Below, piece after piece: positions 15,577-23,140 of a stretch of 25,534 nucleotides of DNA. This DNA comes from DSOS01 sp035286585. GTDB taxonomy: Bacteria; Chloroflexota; Anaerolineae; Anaerolineales; UBA4823. The translations under genes were made by a program, and so were the position numbers. The notes below the pieces were generated by a model that was not told the DNA's origin, ran no database searches, and worked only from the letters and a program-made list of their open reading frames with translations. The stretch spans positions 1-25,534 of the forward strand of contig DATEDC010000096.1 of assembly GCA_035286585.1 (NCBI GenBank), in the 5' to 3' direction. Position 1 is the stretch's first letter, and every line of letters starts with the position of its first letter.

Positions 15577-16923
15577 TCAGATAGGTATTTCCTGGAGGGT
15601 AGCCTCCAGACGGTTGAGGACCGTGTCGATCTGCTCGTAACTGATGTAGATGGGGGGTTCAATCCGGATCGTTTTGGCGTTCGTCAGGGTGCCTGCGACC
15701 AGAACGCCGCGTTGGAACAGTCCGCTGGCGACCTGATAGCCTATCTGCGGATTGTGAAAGTGCTGGGCCAGAAGCAGGCCGCAACCGGTAATATTTGTAT
15801 AGAAATTTGGGAATTGGGCGGCAAGCCGCTCGAGCCCGGCTTTGAAATAGAAGCCTTTTTCGGCTGCCATTTGAGGCAGGTTGTCTTCAAGGGTGACCGT
15901 GATCGCCGCGATGGCTGCGGCGCAAGCCAGTGGGTTGCCGCCAGTGGTGGTCGTGTGGATGAAGGGATTAGGCTCCATCATGACCTGCCAGATTTCACCT
16001 CGGGCGCCAAAAGAAGAGACCGGCATGACGCCGCCGCCCAGTGACTTACCCATGGTGATGATATCCGGCACCACCTCCCAGTGATCCACGCCCCACATTT
16101 TGCCGGTGCGTCCCAACCCGGTCTGGACCTCGTCCGCGATCAGCAGCACGCCGTAATGGTCGCAGAGCTGGCGCAGACGCGGCCAAAAGTCATCCGGCGG
16201 GACGATGGCTCCGGCCTCCCCCTGGATCGGCTCCATGATCACCGCGGCGATGTCCAGGCCAACCGCGGCTGCAATTTCAAGCTGCTTCTCCACCGCGTCC
16301 GCATCCCCGAAAGGCACCCAGTACACATGGGGGTAAAGCGGCATGACCGGCTGGCGGAAATCCTTCTTCCCCATCAGGCTGAGCGATCCCAGGGTTTTGC
16401 CGTGGAAGGCGCGCAGGGAGGTGATGAACCCGCTTCCGCCTGTGTACATTTTGGCTAACTTCATGGCGCCTTCCACAGCCTCGGTCCCGCCGGCGGCAAA
16501 GAAGAAATATTCGATGTCGCCCGGGGTGATCATAGCGAGCAGGCGAGCCAGGACGCCCCGCAAAGGGTCGAGGAGCTCCTGGCTCGGCATGGGTGAACGA
16601 CGAAGCTGAGCGCCAACTGCTTCAACTACCCGCGGGTGAGACCAGCCCAGGTCGAGCAAGCCGTAACCGCCCAGGCAATCGATCCATTGACGCCCAAAGA
16701 CATCTTCGATGATAGCCCCTTCACCCCGCCATTCAGTGGCGGCATAGCCGTCTAAAACCGTGACCGACTTGCGGTACTCCAGAAAGCCGCGGTTGAAGTG
16801 ATGGGCAAAGTTGTGAATTGTCTCCGCGACGATTTCTTCGGCTTCCGCCGGGGTCAGGCTCGGTTTTTGGATAATTTCGAGCCAGCGCCGGGCGTAGGCG
16901 AGGGCCTGGTCATTTTCGGGCAT
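15577..16923 (-). CDS. patA: Putrescine aminotransferase (class III, PatA/YgjG type)
   Basis: A 448-residue PLP enzyme expected to transfer the amino group of putrescine to 2-oxoglutarate or pyruvate, giving 4-aminobutanal that cyclises to 1-pyrroline. PatA-specific stretches are NRGFLEYRKSVT (about 44-55), SQELLDPLRGVLA, FFAAGGTEAVEGAMKLAK (phosphate binding), LIADEVQTGLGRTGKM (Asp264 to the PLP ring nitrogen), MGKSLGGGVMPV (Lys293 Schiff base) and VLVAGTLTNAKTIRIEPP near the end. E. coli PatA (459 residues) has nearly the same motifs. ATG 16923 follows AGGGA; a TTG at 16944 overlapping the preceding stop is possible but less attractive. It lies directly after the potD-like gene and before the ydcS operon carrying patD, so both catabolic enzymes sit beside importers. 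Cadaverine could be a second substrate. Confidence 0.92.
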   Translation of the reverse strand: MPENDQALAYARRWLEIIQKPSLTPAEAEEIVAETIHNFAHHFNRGFLEYRKSVTVLDGYAATEWRGEGAIIEDVFGRQWIDCLGGYGLLDLGWSHPRVVEAVGAQLRRSPMPSQELLDPLRGVLARLLAMITPGDIEYFFFAAGGTEAVEGAMKLAKMYTGGSGFITSLRAFHGKTLGSLSLMGKKDFRQPVMPLYPHVYWVPFGDADAVEKQLEIAAAVGLDIAAVIMEPIQGEAGAIVPPDDFWPRLRQLCDHYGVLLIADEVQTGLGRTGKMWGVDHWEVVPDIITMGKSLGGGVMPVSSFGARGEIWQVMMEPNPFIHTTTTGGNPLACAAAIAAITVTLEDNLPQMAAEKGFYFKAGLERLAAQFPNFYTNITGCGLLLAQHFHNPQIGYQVASGLFQRGVLVAGTLTNAKTIRIEPPIYISYEQIDTVLNRLEATLQEIPI

Positions 16924-16940
16924 AGTTTTCCCTGAAAGGA

Positions 16941-18140
16941 TCAACCCCCTGCGGCAGCTTTGAACTCAGTCCACATGCGGTCGTACAATTCCAGGGCGTC
17001 ACCCACGTCCTCAATCCACTGCAGGCGCTCAGCAATATCGTCCGGTGGGTAGATACCTTCGTCTTCCAGGATCTCTCGGTCGATGAAATCTTTGGCGGCC
17101 TCATTCGGTGTGCCATAGCCGACCCACTCAGCGTTTTGAGCCGCGATTTCTGGATCCGAAAGGTAGTTAATGAACACCATGGCGGTGTATTTATTCGGCG
17201 CGCTTACCGGAATGGCCAGATTATCCTGCCAGATGGTGCAGCCTTCCCGCGGGATGAGATAGACGATCCCCTCGCGCCCTCCAGATTCAGGATCGCCCGC
17301 CAGGATGGCGTCTCCGGTCCAGATGTGGGCAATCAAGACTTCTCCAGAGACGATCAGGTCGTCGTTGGTCTGGCTGTCGTAAGCCTTGACGCATTCGGAT
17401 TGCTCGACCAGCAAGTTTTTGGCTTCTTCCAGGTGTCCTGGATCGGTATCGTTGATGCCGTAACCCAGGTACATCAGGGCTGCGCCCAGGGTTTCACGCT
17501 CGTCATCCAGCATGCTGATCTTGCCGCACACCTCGGGGCTGGGTTCGAAGACTATTTTCCAGGTGTCTTCGGGATCGCTGATCACATTGGTATCGACAGC
17601 CAACCCCGAGGTGCCCCAGAAGTACGGCACGGTGTACTTCTGATCCGGGTCGAAATACTGGTTTACATTATTCGCGTCCATGTGGTCGATATTGGTGATG
17701 ACGCTGAAATCAAGCTCTTCCAGCATGCCCTCTTGGATCATGATCTGTACCATGTAGTCTGATGGTACGATGACGTCGTAGCCGGTGCTGCCGGCCTGGA
17801 GCGTGGCCAGCAGGGTCTCATTCGAGTCGAAGTTGGTCTCGTTGATCTTGACCCCGCACTCGGCCTCGAATTGGTCCTTGATCTCTGGGTCGATGTATTC
17901 CACCCAGGTGTAGAGATTCAACTCGTCAGAAAGCCTCGATGTGTCACCGCAGCGCTCGGAGACTTGGACCGGGGGCTCTGCGGTTTGTTCCGGAGCCTGC
18001 GTCTCTGGCATAGCGGGCTCTTCAGTAGGCGTCGGCGCGGCTTGTTGCGGAGCCTGCGTCTCTGGCATAGGGGTCTGCTGCCCGCACGCGGACAGGACGA
18101 TGATCAAGATCAGCAAAATGTACAACGGTTTGATCTTCAC
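16941..18140 (-). CDS. potD: PotD/PotF-type spermidine/putrescine-binding lipoprotein
   Basis: A 399-residue lipoprotein with a short signal and lipobox LSAC (Cys19), then a low-complexity Pro/Glu/Gln/Thr linker (about 20-57) containing two copies of MPETQAP, then a PotD-like domain. Residues that bind polyamines in E. coli PotD have counterparts: Trp in LYTWVEYI, the acidic pair in MLDDERETL, Trp in HIWTGDA, and Trp and Asp in IWQDNLAIP. The aromatic box and the acids for the amine groups are therefore both kept. The start is GTG at 18140 with AGGAG six bases upstream. It is the fifth gene of the regulator-potA-potB-potC-potD-patA run and ends 17 bases before patA. Confidence 0.9.
   Translation of the reverse strand: MKIKPLYILLILIIVLSACGQQTPMPETQAPQQAAPTPTEEPAMPETQAPEQTAEPPVQVSERCGDTSRLSDELNLYTWVEYIDPEIKDQFEAECGVKINETNFDSNETLLATLQAGSTGYDVIVPSDYMVQIMIQEGMLEELDFSVITNIDHMDANNVNQYFDPDQKYTVPYFWGTSGLAVDTNVISDPEDTWKIVFEPSPEVCGKISMLDDERETLGAALMYLGYGINDTDPGHLEEAKNLLVEQSECVKAYDSQTNDDLIVSGEVLIAHIWTGDAILAGDPESGGREGIVYLIPREGCTIWQDNLAIPVSAPNKYTAMVFINYLSDPEIAAQNAEWVGYGTPNEAAKDFIDREILEDEGIYPPDDIAERLQWIEDVGDALELYDRMWTEFKAAAGG
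17991..18070. repeat. 23-bp direct repeat in the potD linker region
   Basis: Two identical 23-base copies (17991-18013 and 18048-18070) start 57 bases apart in the same frame. They encode the repeated MPETQAP of the linker between lipid anchor and binding domain. An in-frame duplication that lengthened the tether is the simple explanation. Confidence 0.85.
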
Positions 18141-18201
18141 TTCTGTCTCCTCTCGTTAGTTTCGGATCTTAGCAACTGCTCAGCCAGCAGTCGGGGCGTT
18201 T

Positions 18202-19332
18202 TTAGCCTGCAAGGATCAGCATCGAAAGAAAGCCTGCCAACCCCAATAATAGAATTGCGACGATCGAAAGTATTTTCCCGGTAATAGTCACCTCCTCGAA
18301 GTCTATCAGCCAGGCTTTGAGCGATCCCCAAAACCAGATCAGAAATATCGTCAGCACAAGCACGTAAACCAGGCTGGAAAGTGCCAATTGTCCCCTTGCG
18401 AACAATCCGAGAATCCTGGTCAGGCTGAATGCCGCCACGCCCGCAGCGACTCCGCTGCTCATGGCGCGGGTGTAAAGCGGGCCGCCTGCCTGAGCGATGA
18501 GGGATAAGGCCACCAGGCTGAACGAACCCACCAATAAAACCGTGGAAAGCGCGTTAATTTCCGGCGTAACCCCGCGGCGGACCAGACTGTAAATGTAGAT
18601 CGGCATGGTCTGGGAGGTCACGCCTTTGGTGAATACCGTGATCAAATAATCGTCCAGAGAAAGGGTAAAAGCCAACAGCGCACCGCCGACGATTCCCGGC
18701 ATGAGCAGGGGCAGCGTGACCCGCCTGAAAGTGCGCCATTCGTCCGCGCCCAGGTCCTGGGCGGCTTCTTCCAGGGTGCGGTCGAAATCCGCCAGGCGCG
18801 CCCGGACGATCACGTAGACAAAGGGGATGTTGAAGGCGATATGGGAAATAATGATGGTGTGTAACCCGGTGGAGGAACGGTAGCCGGTCAGTCTCTCGAT
18901 GAACGGGAACAGCGCCTGGTTGAAGAAGAGCAGCAGCGAAATGCCCATCACGATCTCTGGGATTACAATCGGCAGGTAGAGATTAGCGTCAAAGGGCGTG
19001 CGCAGCCGGAAGCGGTAGCGCTCCATACCCAGGGCAGTCAAGGTGCCAATTATGGTCGAAACGATTGTGGAGGTCAATCCGACGATCAGGCTGTTTCTGG
19101 CTGCATCCAACAGCTCGACATTACGGATGAGCCTGGCGTACCATTCCAGGGAAAAGCCAGTCAAAATAGCCACGGATCGGGTGTTGTTGAACGAGAATAT
19201 CACCAATATGACGACCGGTAAATATAAGACAAGGAAGATCAAGAGCGTGTTGCTGCCCAGCAAACCGCTCCCGAGGCGGGCAGACAAACTCTGCCTGGGA
19301 GCTGGCAGGCGAGATGAATAGTCCGCGTTCAT
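18202..19332 (-). CDS. potC: Polyamine ABC permease, PotC type, with C-terminal extension
   Basis: A 376-residue permease. Residues 1 to about 282 are an ordinary PotC: a first helix (NTLLIFLVLYLPVVILVIFS), an extracytoplasmic stretch with GFSLEWYARLI, the EAA loop LEEAAQDLGADEWRTFRRVT, LSLDDYLITVFTKGVTSQT, and a last core helix. About 95 residues follow that PotC proteins of 260-280 residues do not have. They contain two strongly hydrophobic segments (SLVYVLVLTIFLIWFWGSL and ILSIVAILLLGLAGFLSMLI) separated by a short acidic loop (IDFEEVTITG). The extension is read in the same open frame to a TAA stop. ATG 19332 overlaps the potB stop by four bases (ATGA). Confidence 0.88.
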   Translation of the reverse strand: MNADYSSRLPAPRQSLSARLGSGLLGSNTLLIFLVLYLPVVILVIFSFNNTRSVAILTGFSLEWYARLIRNVELLDAARNSLIVGLTSTIVSTIIGTLTALGMERYRFRLRTPFDANLYLPIVIPEIVMGISLLLFFNQALFPFIERLTGYRSSTGLHTIIISHIAFNIPFVYVIVRARLADFDRTLEEAAQDLGADEWRTFRRVTLPLLMPGIVGGALLAFTLSLDDYLITVFTKGVTSQTMPIYIYSLVRRGVTPEINALSTVLLVGSFSLVALSLIAQAGGPLYTRAMSSGVAAGVAAFSLTRILGLFARGQLALSSLVYVLVLTIFLIWFWGSLKAWLIDFEEVTITGKILSIVAILLLGLAGFLSMLILAG

Positions 19333-20198
19333 AAAGCCCGCCTCGCCTCGCCGCCGGAGCGGAAGTAGGCAATTACGCCGATCAGAACGAGCAGCATGAG
19401 AATAAACGAAATCGCGGAGCCAAAAGGCCAGTTACGGGCCACGCCGAACTGACGGTTGATCAGCGTGCCGATCATTTCTACCTTCCCGCCGCCCAGCAGG
19501 TCGGGAGTGATGAACGCGCCCACGACCGGCACGAAGACGAGCACAAAAGCGGCTACGACGCCCGGCATAGTCATGGGCAGCATCACCCTGAGAAACGCCC
19601 GGCGCATATCTGCGCCAAGGTCAGCAGCCGCCTCCATCAGCGAATAATCGAATTTTTCAATGGAAGCGTACATGGGTAAAATGGCAAAAGGGATGTATCC
19701 GTACCATAATCCCAGGACCACCGCAAATTCATTGAAGAGCATATCCAGCGGCTGCTGTACCAGGCGGCTGGACACCAGCAGGGAATTGATCAGTCCATCG
19801 GTCGCCAGAGCTGATTTCAGGGCATAGGTGCGCACCAGGAAGTTGGTCCAGAAGGGGATGATCACCAGCAGCAGCAAGGCGTCTCGCCGGCGCGCGTCCC
19901 GCCTGGAGATATAGTAAGCCAGCGGATAGCCGAGGACGATGCAGGCAATGGTGACCACCAGGGCGATGCGAACCGAGTGCCAGAAGATGCCCAGGTAGAG
20001 CGAGTCGAAAAACTGGAGGTAATTGTTGGCGGTGAAAACGGGCGGGATTTTGATCCCGCCTGCCCTGCCCCGTTCGACAAAGCTGATATACAGGACGATG
20101 ACGAGCGGCAGGTTGAAGAACAGCAGCAGCCAGAGAAAACCGGGTCCGAGCAAGCCGCCGATTTGGAGTGGTTTGTAGCGCCGGATCAGGTTGAGCAT
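19329..20198 (-). CDS. potB: Polyamine ABC permease, PotB type
   Basis: A 289-residue inner-membrane permease with six predicted helices. Core features are the first helix (GFLWLLLFFNLPLVIVLYIS), the extracytoplasmic FTANNYLQFFDSLYL, the EAA loop LMEAAADLGADMRRAFLRVMLP (about 190-211), and VPVVGAFITPDLLGGGKVEM, which is diagnostic for PotB-like subunits. It begins three bases after the potA stop and overlaps potC by four bases, so potA, potB and potC are tightly coupled. With PotC it forms the membrane channel fed by the PotD-like lipoprotein. Confidence 0.9.
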   Translation of the reverse strand: MLNLIRRYKPLQIGGLLGPGFLWLLLFFNLPLVIVLYISFVERGRAGGIKIPPVFTANNYLQFFDSLYLGIFWHSVRIALVVTIACIVLGYPLAYYISRRDARRRDALLLLVIIPFWTNFLVRTYALKSALATDGLINSLLVSSRLVQQPLDMLFNEFAVVLGLWYGYIPFAILPMYASIEKFDYSLMEAAADLGADMRRAFLRVMLPMTMPGVVAAFVLVFVPVVGAFITPDLLGGGKVEMIGTLINRQFGVARNWPFGSAISFILMLLVLIGVIAYFRSGGEARRAL

Positions 20199-20201
20199 CG
20201 T

Positions 20202-21317
20202 CTATTCCACCAGCGCTTGAGCGGCCTCCGCTGAAAAGCTGACCTGGACTTCATCCCCCACATTGGCGAGCAAGCGCGAGGTAGGCAGGTAATTTTGCTC
20301 GCGCACGCGCACCCGCTGTCCCCCCGCCATGCGCACAGTATAGTTTGTGTCTGTGCCAATATACACGATTTCATCCACGCGGCCTGTGAATTGGTTGAGC
20401 GCTGGCTGCTTGGCCACCGCTTCCTTGACTGGATCCAGGGTTAATTTTTCGGGTCGGATCGCCACGGTTACTTTTTGCCCCCGAGAAAGGTTCAGCTTGG
20501 AGGTTACCTGAAAGACCAGGCCATCCCCCAGCTCCACCTCGACGTAACCCGGAGCTATTCCGCTCACCACGGCTTCCAGGAAATTGGATTCGCCGATGAA
20601 ATCCGCCACGAATCGGTCTTCGGGGTGTTCGTAGATCTCGTTGGGTGTGCCGATTTGCAAGACATTTCCCAGGTTCATCACCGCGATGCGGTCGCTCATG
20701 GTGAGCGCTTCTTCCTGGTCGTGGGTGACGTAGATAAAAGTGATGCCCACCTCGCGCTGCAGGGTTTTCAACTCGAGCTGCATCTCTTTGCGCAGTTTCA
20801 AATCCAACGCCCCCAGCGGCTCATCCAGCAGCAGGACTTCCGGGCGATTGATCAGAGCCCTGGCGACCGAGACGCGCTGCTGCTGGCCTCCGGAGAGCTG
20901 GTTTGGCTTGCGGCTCTCCATACCAGACAGGCGCACCATCTCCAGCGCCTCGCTGACCCGCTGCTTGATTTCGGGTTTAGGCACACCCTTCATCTCAAGG
21001 CCAAAACCGACGTTTTGCCCAACGGTCATATGAGGGAACAACGCATAGTGCTGAAAAACGGTATTGACAGGGCGTTTGAATGGCGGAGTGAAGCCAATTG
21101 ATTTGCCGTGGATCAGGATCTCTCCTGCGCTGGGCATCTCAAAGCCGGCGATCATGCGCAGGCTGGTCGTCTTCCCACATCCTGAAGGGCCAAGCAGGGA
21201 GAAAAATTCACCATCATTCACCTGAAGCGAGACATTATTGACCGCGATCACCTCCCCGCCGCCGGGATTGGGGAATCGTTTGCTTACCTTACGGAGTTCA
21301 ATTGCCCAAGAGGTCAT
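20202..21317 (-). CDS. potA: Spermidine/putrescine ABC ATPase, PotA type
   Basis: A 371-residue importer ATPase with Walker A GPSGCGKTT (about 43-51), Q-loop VFQHYALFPHM, signature LSGGQQQRVSVARAL (about 141-155), Walker B VLLLDEPLGALDLKLR (about 161) and the switch histidine in YVTHDQEEAL. The C-terminal TOBE domain has VAIRPEKLTLDP and IVYIGTDTNYTVRM. The length and TOBE module agree with E. coli PotA (378). ATG 21317 has AAGGAT about seven bases upstream. It starts 46 bases after the Lrp-type regulator stop, so it is probably on the same transcript. It is a paralogue of the YdcT-like ATPase in the same island. Confidence 0.92.
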   Translation of the reverse strand: MTSWAIELRKVSKRFPNPGGGEVIAVNNVSLQVNDGEFFSLLGPSGCGKTTSLRMIAGFEMPSAGEILIHGKSIGFTPPFKRPVNTVFQHYALFPHMTVGQNVGFGLEMKGVPKPEIKQRVSEALEMVRLSGMESRKPNQLSGGQQQRVSVARALINRPEVLLLDEPLGALDLKLRKEMQLELKTLQREVGITFIYVTHDQEEALTMSDRIAVMNLGNVLQIGTPNEIYEHPEDRFVADFIGESNFLEAVVSGIAPGYVEVELGDGLVFQVTSKLNLSRGQKVTVAIRPEKLTLDPVKEAVAKQPALNQFTGRVDEIVYIGTDTNYTVRMAGGQRVRVREQNYLPTSRLLANVGDEVQVSFSAEAAQALVE

Positions 21318-21363
21318 CAGAGCTATCCTTCATGTTGCCGGGGAGGCCTTCGATTCATTTCAG

Positions 21364-21834
21364 TCATTTCAGCTCACTGTACTCCTGCGGAGGCAGCCAT
21401 TGGTAGGTATCTTTGAGTATCTGAGGCACAAGCACTGTCCTCGTTCTGCGGATTCCCGGCACCTGGTAAAGCTTGCGGGTGATGAAATCGTGCATGCTGA
21501 GGCTGTTCTTGAACAACGCCTGGATGCTGAGATCTTGATCGCCGGTTGAAAATGCAAGGTACGAGATTTCCGGCATATTTTTGAGAGCATTGAGTACTGC
21601 TTCTCGTTGGGTTATATCTACTTCGCAGAAGATATCTACCACCAGCTCATAGCCAAAATGTGTCGCATTGACTACGGCGATTGGTTTGATGATCCCGTTT
21701 TCAATCAGTTGGTTGACGTGTAAGCGAGCTGTTCTTTCTGGGATGCGAAGCAAACGCGAAATTTGAGCGCTCGACATGCGAGCATCCTGGTTGAGCAGCT
21801 TGATGATATGGTAGTCAAGCGAGGTCAGCTTCAA
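21364..21834 (-). CDS. Lrp/AsnC-family transcriptional regulator
   Basis: A 156-residue regulator. Residues 1-60 hold the winged helix-turn-helix (LDYHIIKLLNQDARMSSAQI then LLRIPERTARLHVNQLIENGII). Residues 65-145 hold the RAM-type effector and oligomerisation domain (ELVVDIFCEVDITQREAVLN, the turn STGDQDLSIQAL, and TRTVLVPQILKDTYQWLPP). The start is TTG at 21834: an in-frame stop lies just two codons upstream, and later ATGs would remove the DNA-binding domain. Lrp-type proteins sense amino acids or related amines. Its place as first gene before the polyamine genes suggests it controls them and itself, probably in response to a polyamine or breakdown product; the effector is not deducible. 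Confidence 0.88.
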   Translation of the reverse strand: MKLTSLDYHIIKLLNQDARMSSAQISRLLRIPERTARLHVNQLIENGIIKPIAVVNATHFGYELVVDIFCEVDITQREAVLNALKNMPEISYLAFSTGDQDLSIQALFKNSLSMHDFITRKLYQVPGIRRTRTVLVPQILKDTYQWLPPQEYSELK

Positions 21835-21862
21835 CGGTTAATCCGATGATCTAGATACAGTA

Positions 21863-21890
21863 AGTATACATACTATTGCCGACATGTCAA
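21863..21890 (-). promoter_or_regulatory. Promoter of the Lrp-pot operon with dyad over the -10 box
   Basis: TTGACA (21885-21890) and TATACT (21863-21868) are 16 bases apart on the minus strand, the best promoter seen in the window. A dyad of AGTAT and ATACT (21863-21874) covers the -10 region, where a bound regulator would block RNA polymerase. The first gene transcribed is the Lrp-type regulator, so autoregulation is plausible. Confidence 0.65.
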
Positions 21891-21976
21891 TAAGCAGGAA
21901 TAGCAATTGCCGAAACGGCATGTCTGGTAACCAGAGGTTAGACAAGCAGCAAAATATTCAAATGTGCGTATCAGGC

Positions 21977-22125
21977 ATGATGGTTTTCATCAGAACGCTG
22001 ATCGGGGTATTCTTGGGAGCCACGCCATATAATTTGTGGGAGTTAACGGGATACTCATTGGTGTCTTTGTCGGATCGACTGTCATAGGGGGTTTGGAATG
22101 GTCAATTGATAAGAACCGGAAGTAA
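21977..22125 (+). pseudogene. Frameshifted small Gly-zipper membrane protein (tentative)
   Basis: From ATG 21977 one plus frame reads MMVFIRTLIGVFLGA and continues to NLWELTG near 22050. A different frame then carries on as GILIGVFVGSTVIGGLEWS to a TAA at 22123-22125. Joined by a one-base shift, the two give about 49 residues with two similar hydrophobic Gly-rich helices and a charged tail (DKNRK), like many small bacterial membrane proteins. The family is not recognised. It lies in the 365-base gap between the Lrp-type gene and the amino-acid permease gene, where nothing else is seen except the Lrp promoter. It could be a decayed gene or a chance pair of hydrophobic frames. Confidence 0.3.
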
Positions 22126-22199
22126 ACTGTTAACCAAGTTAGTTCCCTTGCGATCGAGACAATGGTCGGGTCATGGATAAAGGCGCTTTTACTCGATAC

Positions 22200-23069
22200 C
22201 TAATGGGATATCGTTTTTACTCCACCTTCACCTTGCTCGAAACGCGCTTCTATCCGAGCCTGGATGGCAGTGAAGACCAGGGTCAGCATCCAATAGAAGA
22301 ATGCGGCGATGATTAATGCTTCCAGGTTACGGAAGTTTGCCCGTCCTACTCTCTGGGCGCGCCATAATACCTCGCGAACAAAGCCGGTCACCGATACCAG
22401 GGATGAGTCTTTCAACATGGCGATGTATTCGTTGCCGATTGGAGGGATCGCCAAACGTAAAGCCTGGGGTAAGACAATGTGGCGCATCTTTTGTCCCGAA
22501 CTCATCCCCAGGGCGGTTGCCGCTTCATGCTGCCCTTTGCCAACAGAGAGAATCCCGGCTCTGAAGATCTCGCTCATATAGGCCCCATAGTTCAACCCCA
22601 GAGCTATCACACCCGCCCAATAGCCCGAGAAATAGATCCCCATCTGTGGCAAAGCCAGAAAGAAGAAGATCACCTGGAGATATAAGGGTGTGCCGCGGAT
22701 CAATGAAATATAAAACGTGCTTACAGCTATTGCCAACGGATTCTTAGAAATTCGAGCTAGGGCAGATATTAAGGCTAGTACCATAGCCAAGACGATGGAG
22801 GCTATCGAGATCAAGATGGTTTGTAAGGCGCCTTCTGCAATGAAGGGGCTAAAATCCTTTATGAACTCAAAGTCTAGTTTGATGAATTTGATCTGGGTAA
22901 AACCAAGATTGATCTCAAATCCGCTGAAAATTAAGGCAAGTATGAGCAGCAACCCGATCCAGGCAAGCGCCATCTTGACGCGATGAGCCATTTGCTTGCC
23001 GCGTTCTTCCGCCAACAACCGTTGGAGATAATCTTCGTAAGAACCCATGGAAACCTTATCAGCTGCCAT
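22200..23069 (-). CDS. Polar amino-acid ABC permease (HisM/GlnP type)
   Basis: A 289-residue permease with a charged cytoplasmic N-terminus (1-30) and a first helix (ALAWIGLLLILALIFSG). The HisM/GlnP core begins with FIAEGALQTILISIASIVLA, then FYISLIRGTPLYLQVIFFFL (the RGTPLLVQ-type motif of amino-acid importers). The EAA loop is HEAATALGMSSGQKMRHIVLPQA (about 183-205), followed by IPPIGNEYIAMLKDSSLVS. It transports an L-amino acid delivered by the binding lipoprotein encoded just upstream. ATG 23069 has AAGGAG eight bases upstream. No ATPase gene follows; the next minus-strand gene is the Lrp-type regulator, so the ATPase must come from elsewhere. Confidence 0.9.
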   Translation of the reverse strand: MAADKVSMGSYEDYLQRLLAEERGKQMAHRVKMALAWIGLLLILALIFSGFEINLGFTQIKFIKLDFEFIKDFSPFIAEGALQTILISIASIVLAMVLALISALARISKNPLAIAVSTFYISLIRGTPLYLQVIFFFLALPQMGIYFSGYWAGVIALGLNYGAYMSEIFRAGILSVGKGQHEAATALGMSSGQKMRHIVLPQALRLAIPPIGNEYIAMLKDSSLVSVTGFVREVLWRAQRVGRANFRNLEALIIAAFFYWMLTLVFTAIQARIEARFEQGEGGVKTISH

Positions 23070-23086
23070 TTATGTTCTCCTTGATG

Positions 23087-23122
23087 AAAGGGTGGAAATA
23101 GAGTACTCTACTTCCACCCTTT
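23087..23122 (-). promoter_or_regulatory. Long intercistronic hairpin between binding protein and permease
   Basis: An 18+18 base inverted repeat with a single G-U pair in the transcript, closing on a GUAC tetraloop. It occupies most of the 71 bases between the binding-protein stop and the permease start. It lacks a U-tract but is very stable, so partial termination or 3' protection of the binding-protein message is likely. Confidence 0.75.
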
Positions 23123-23140
23123 GTTTGAGAGGTTAGTTAT

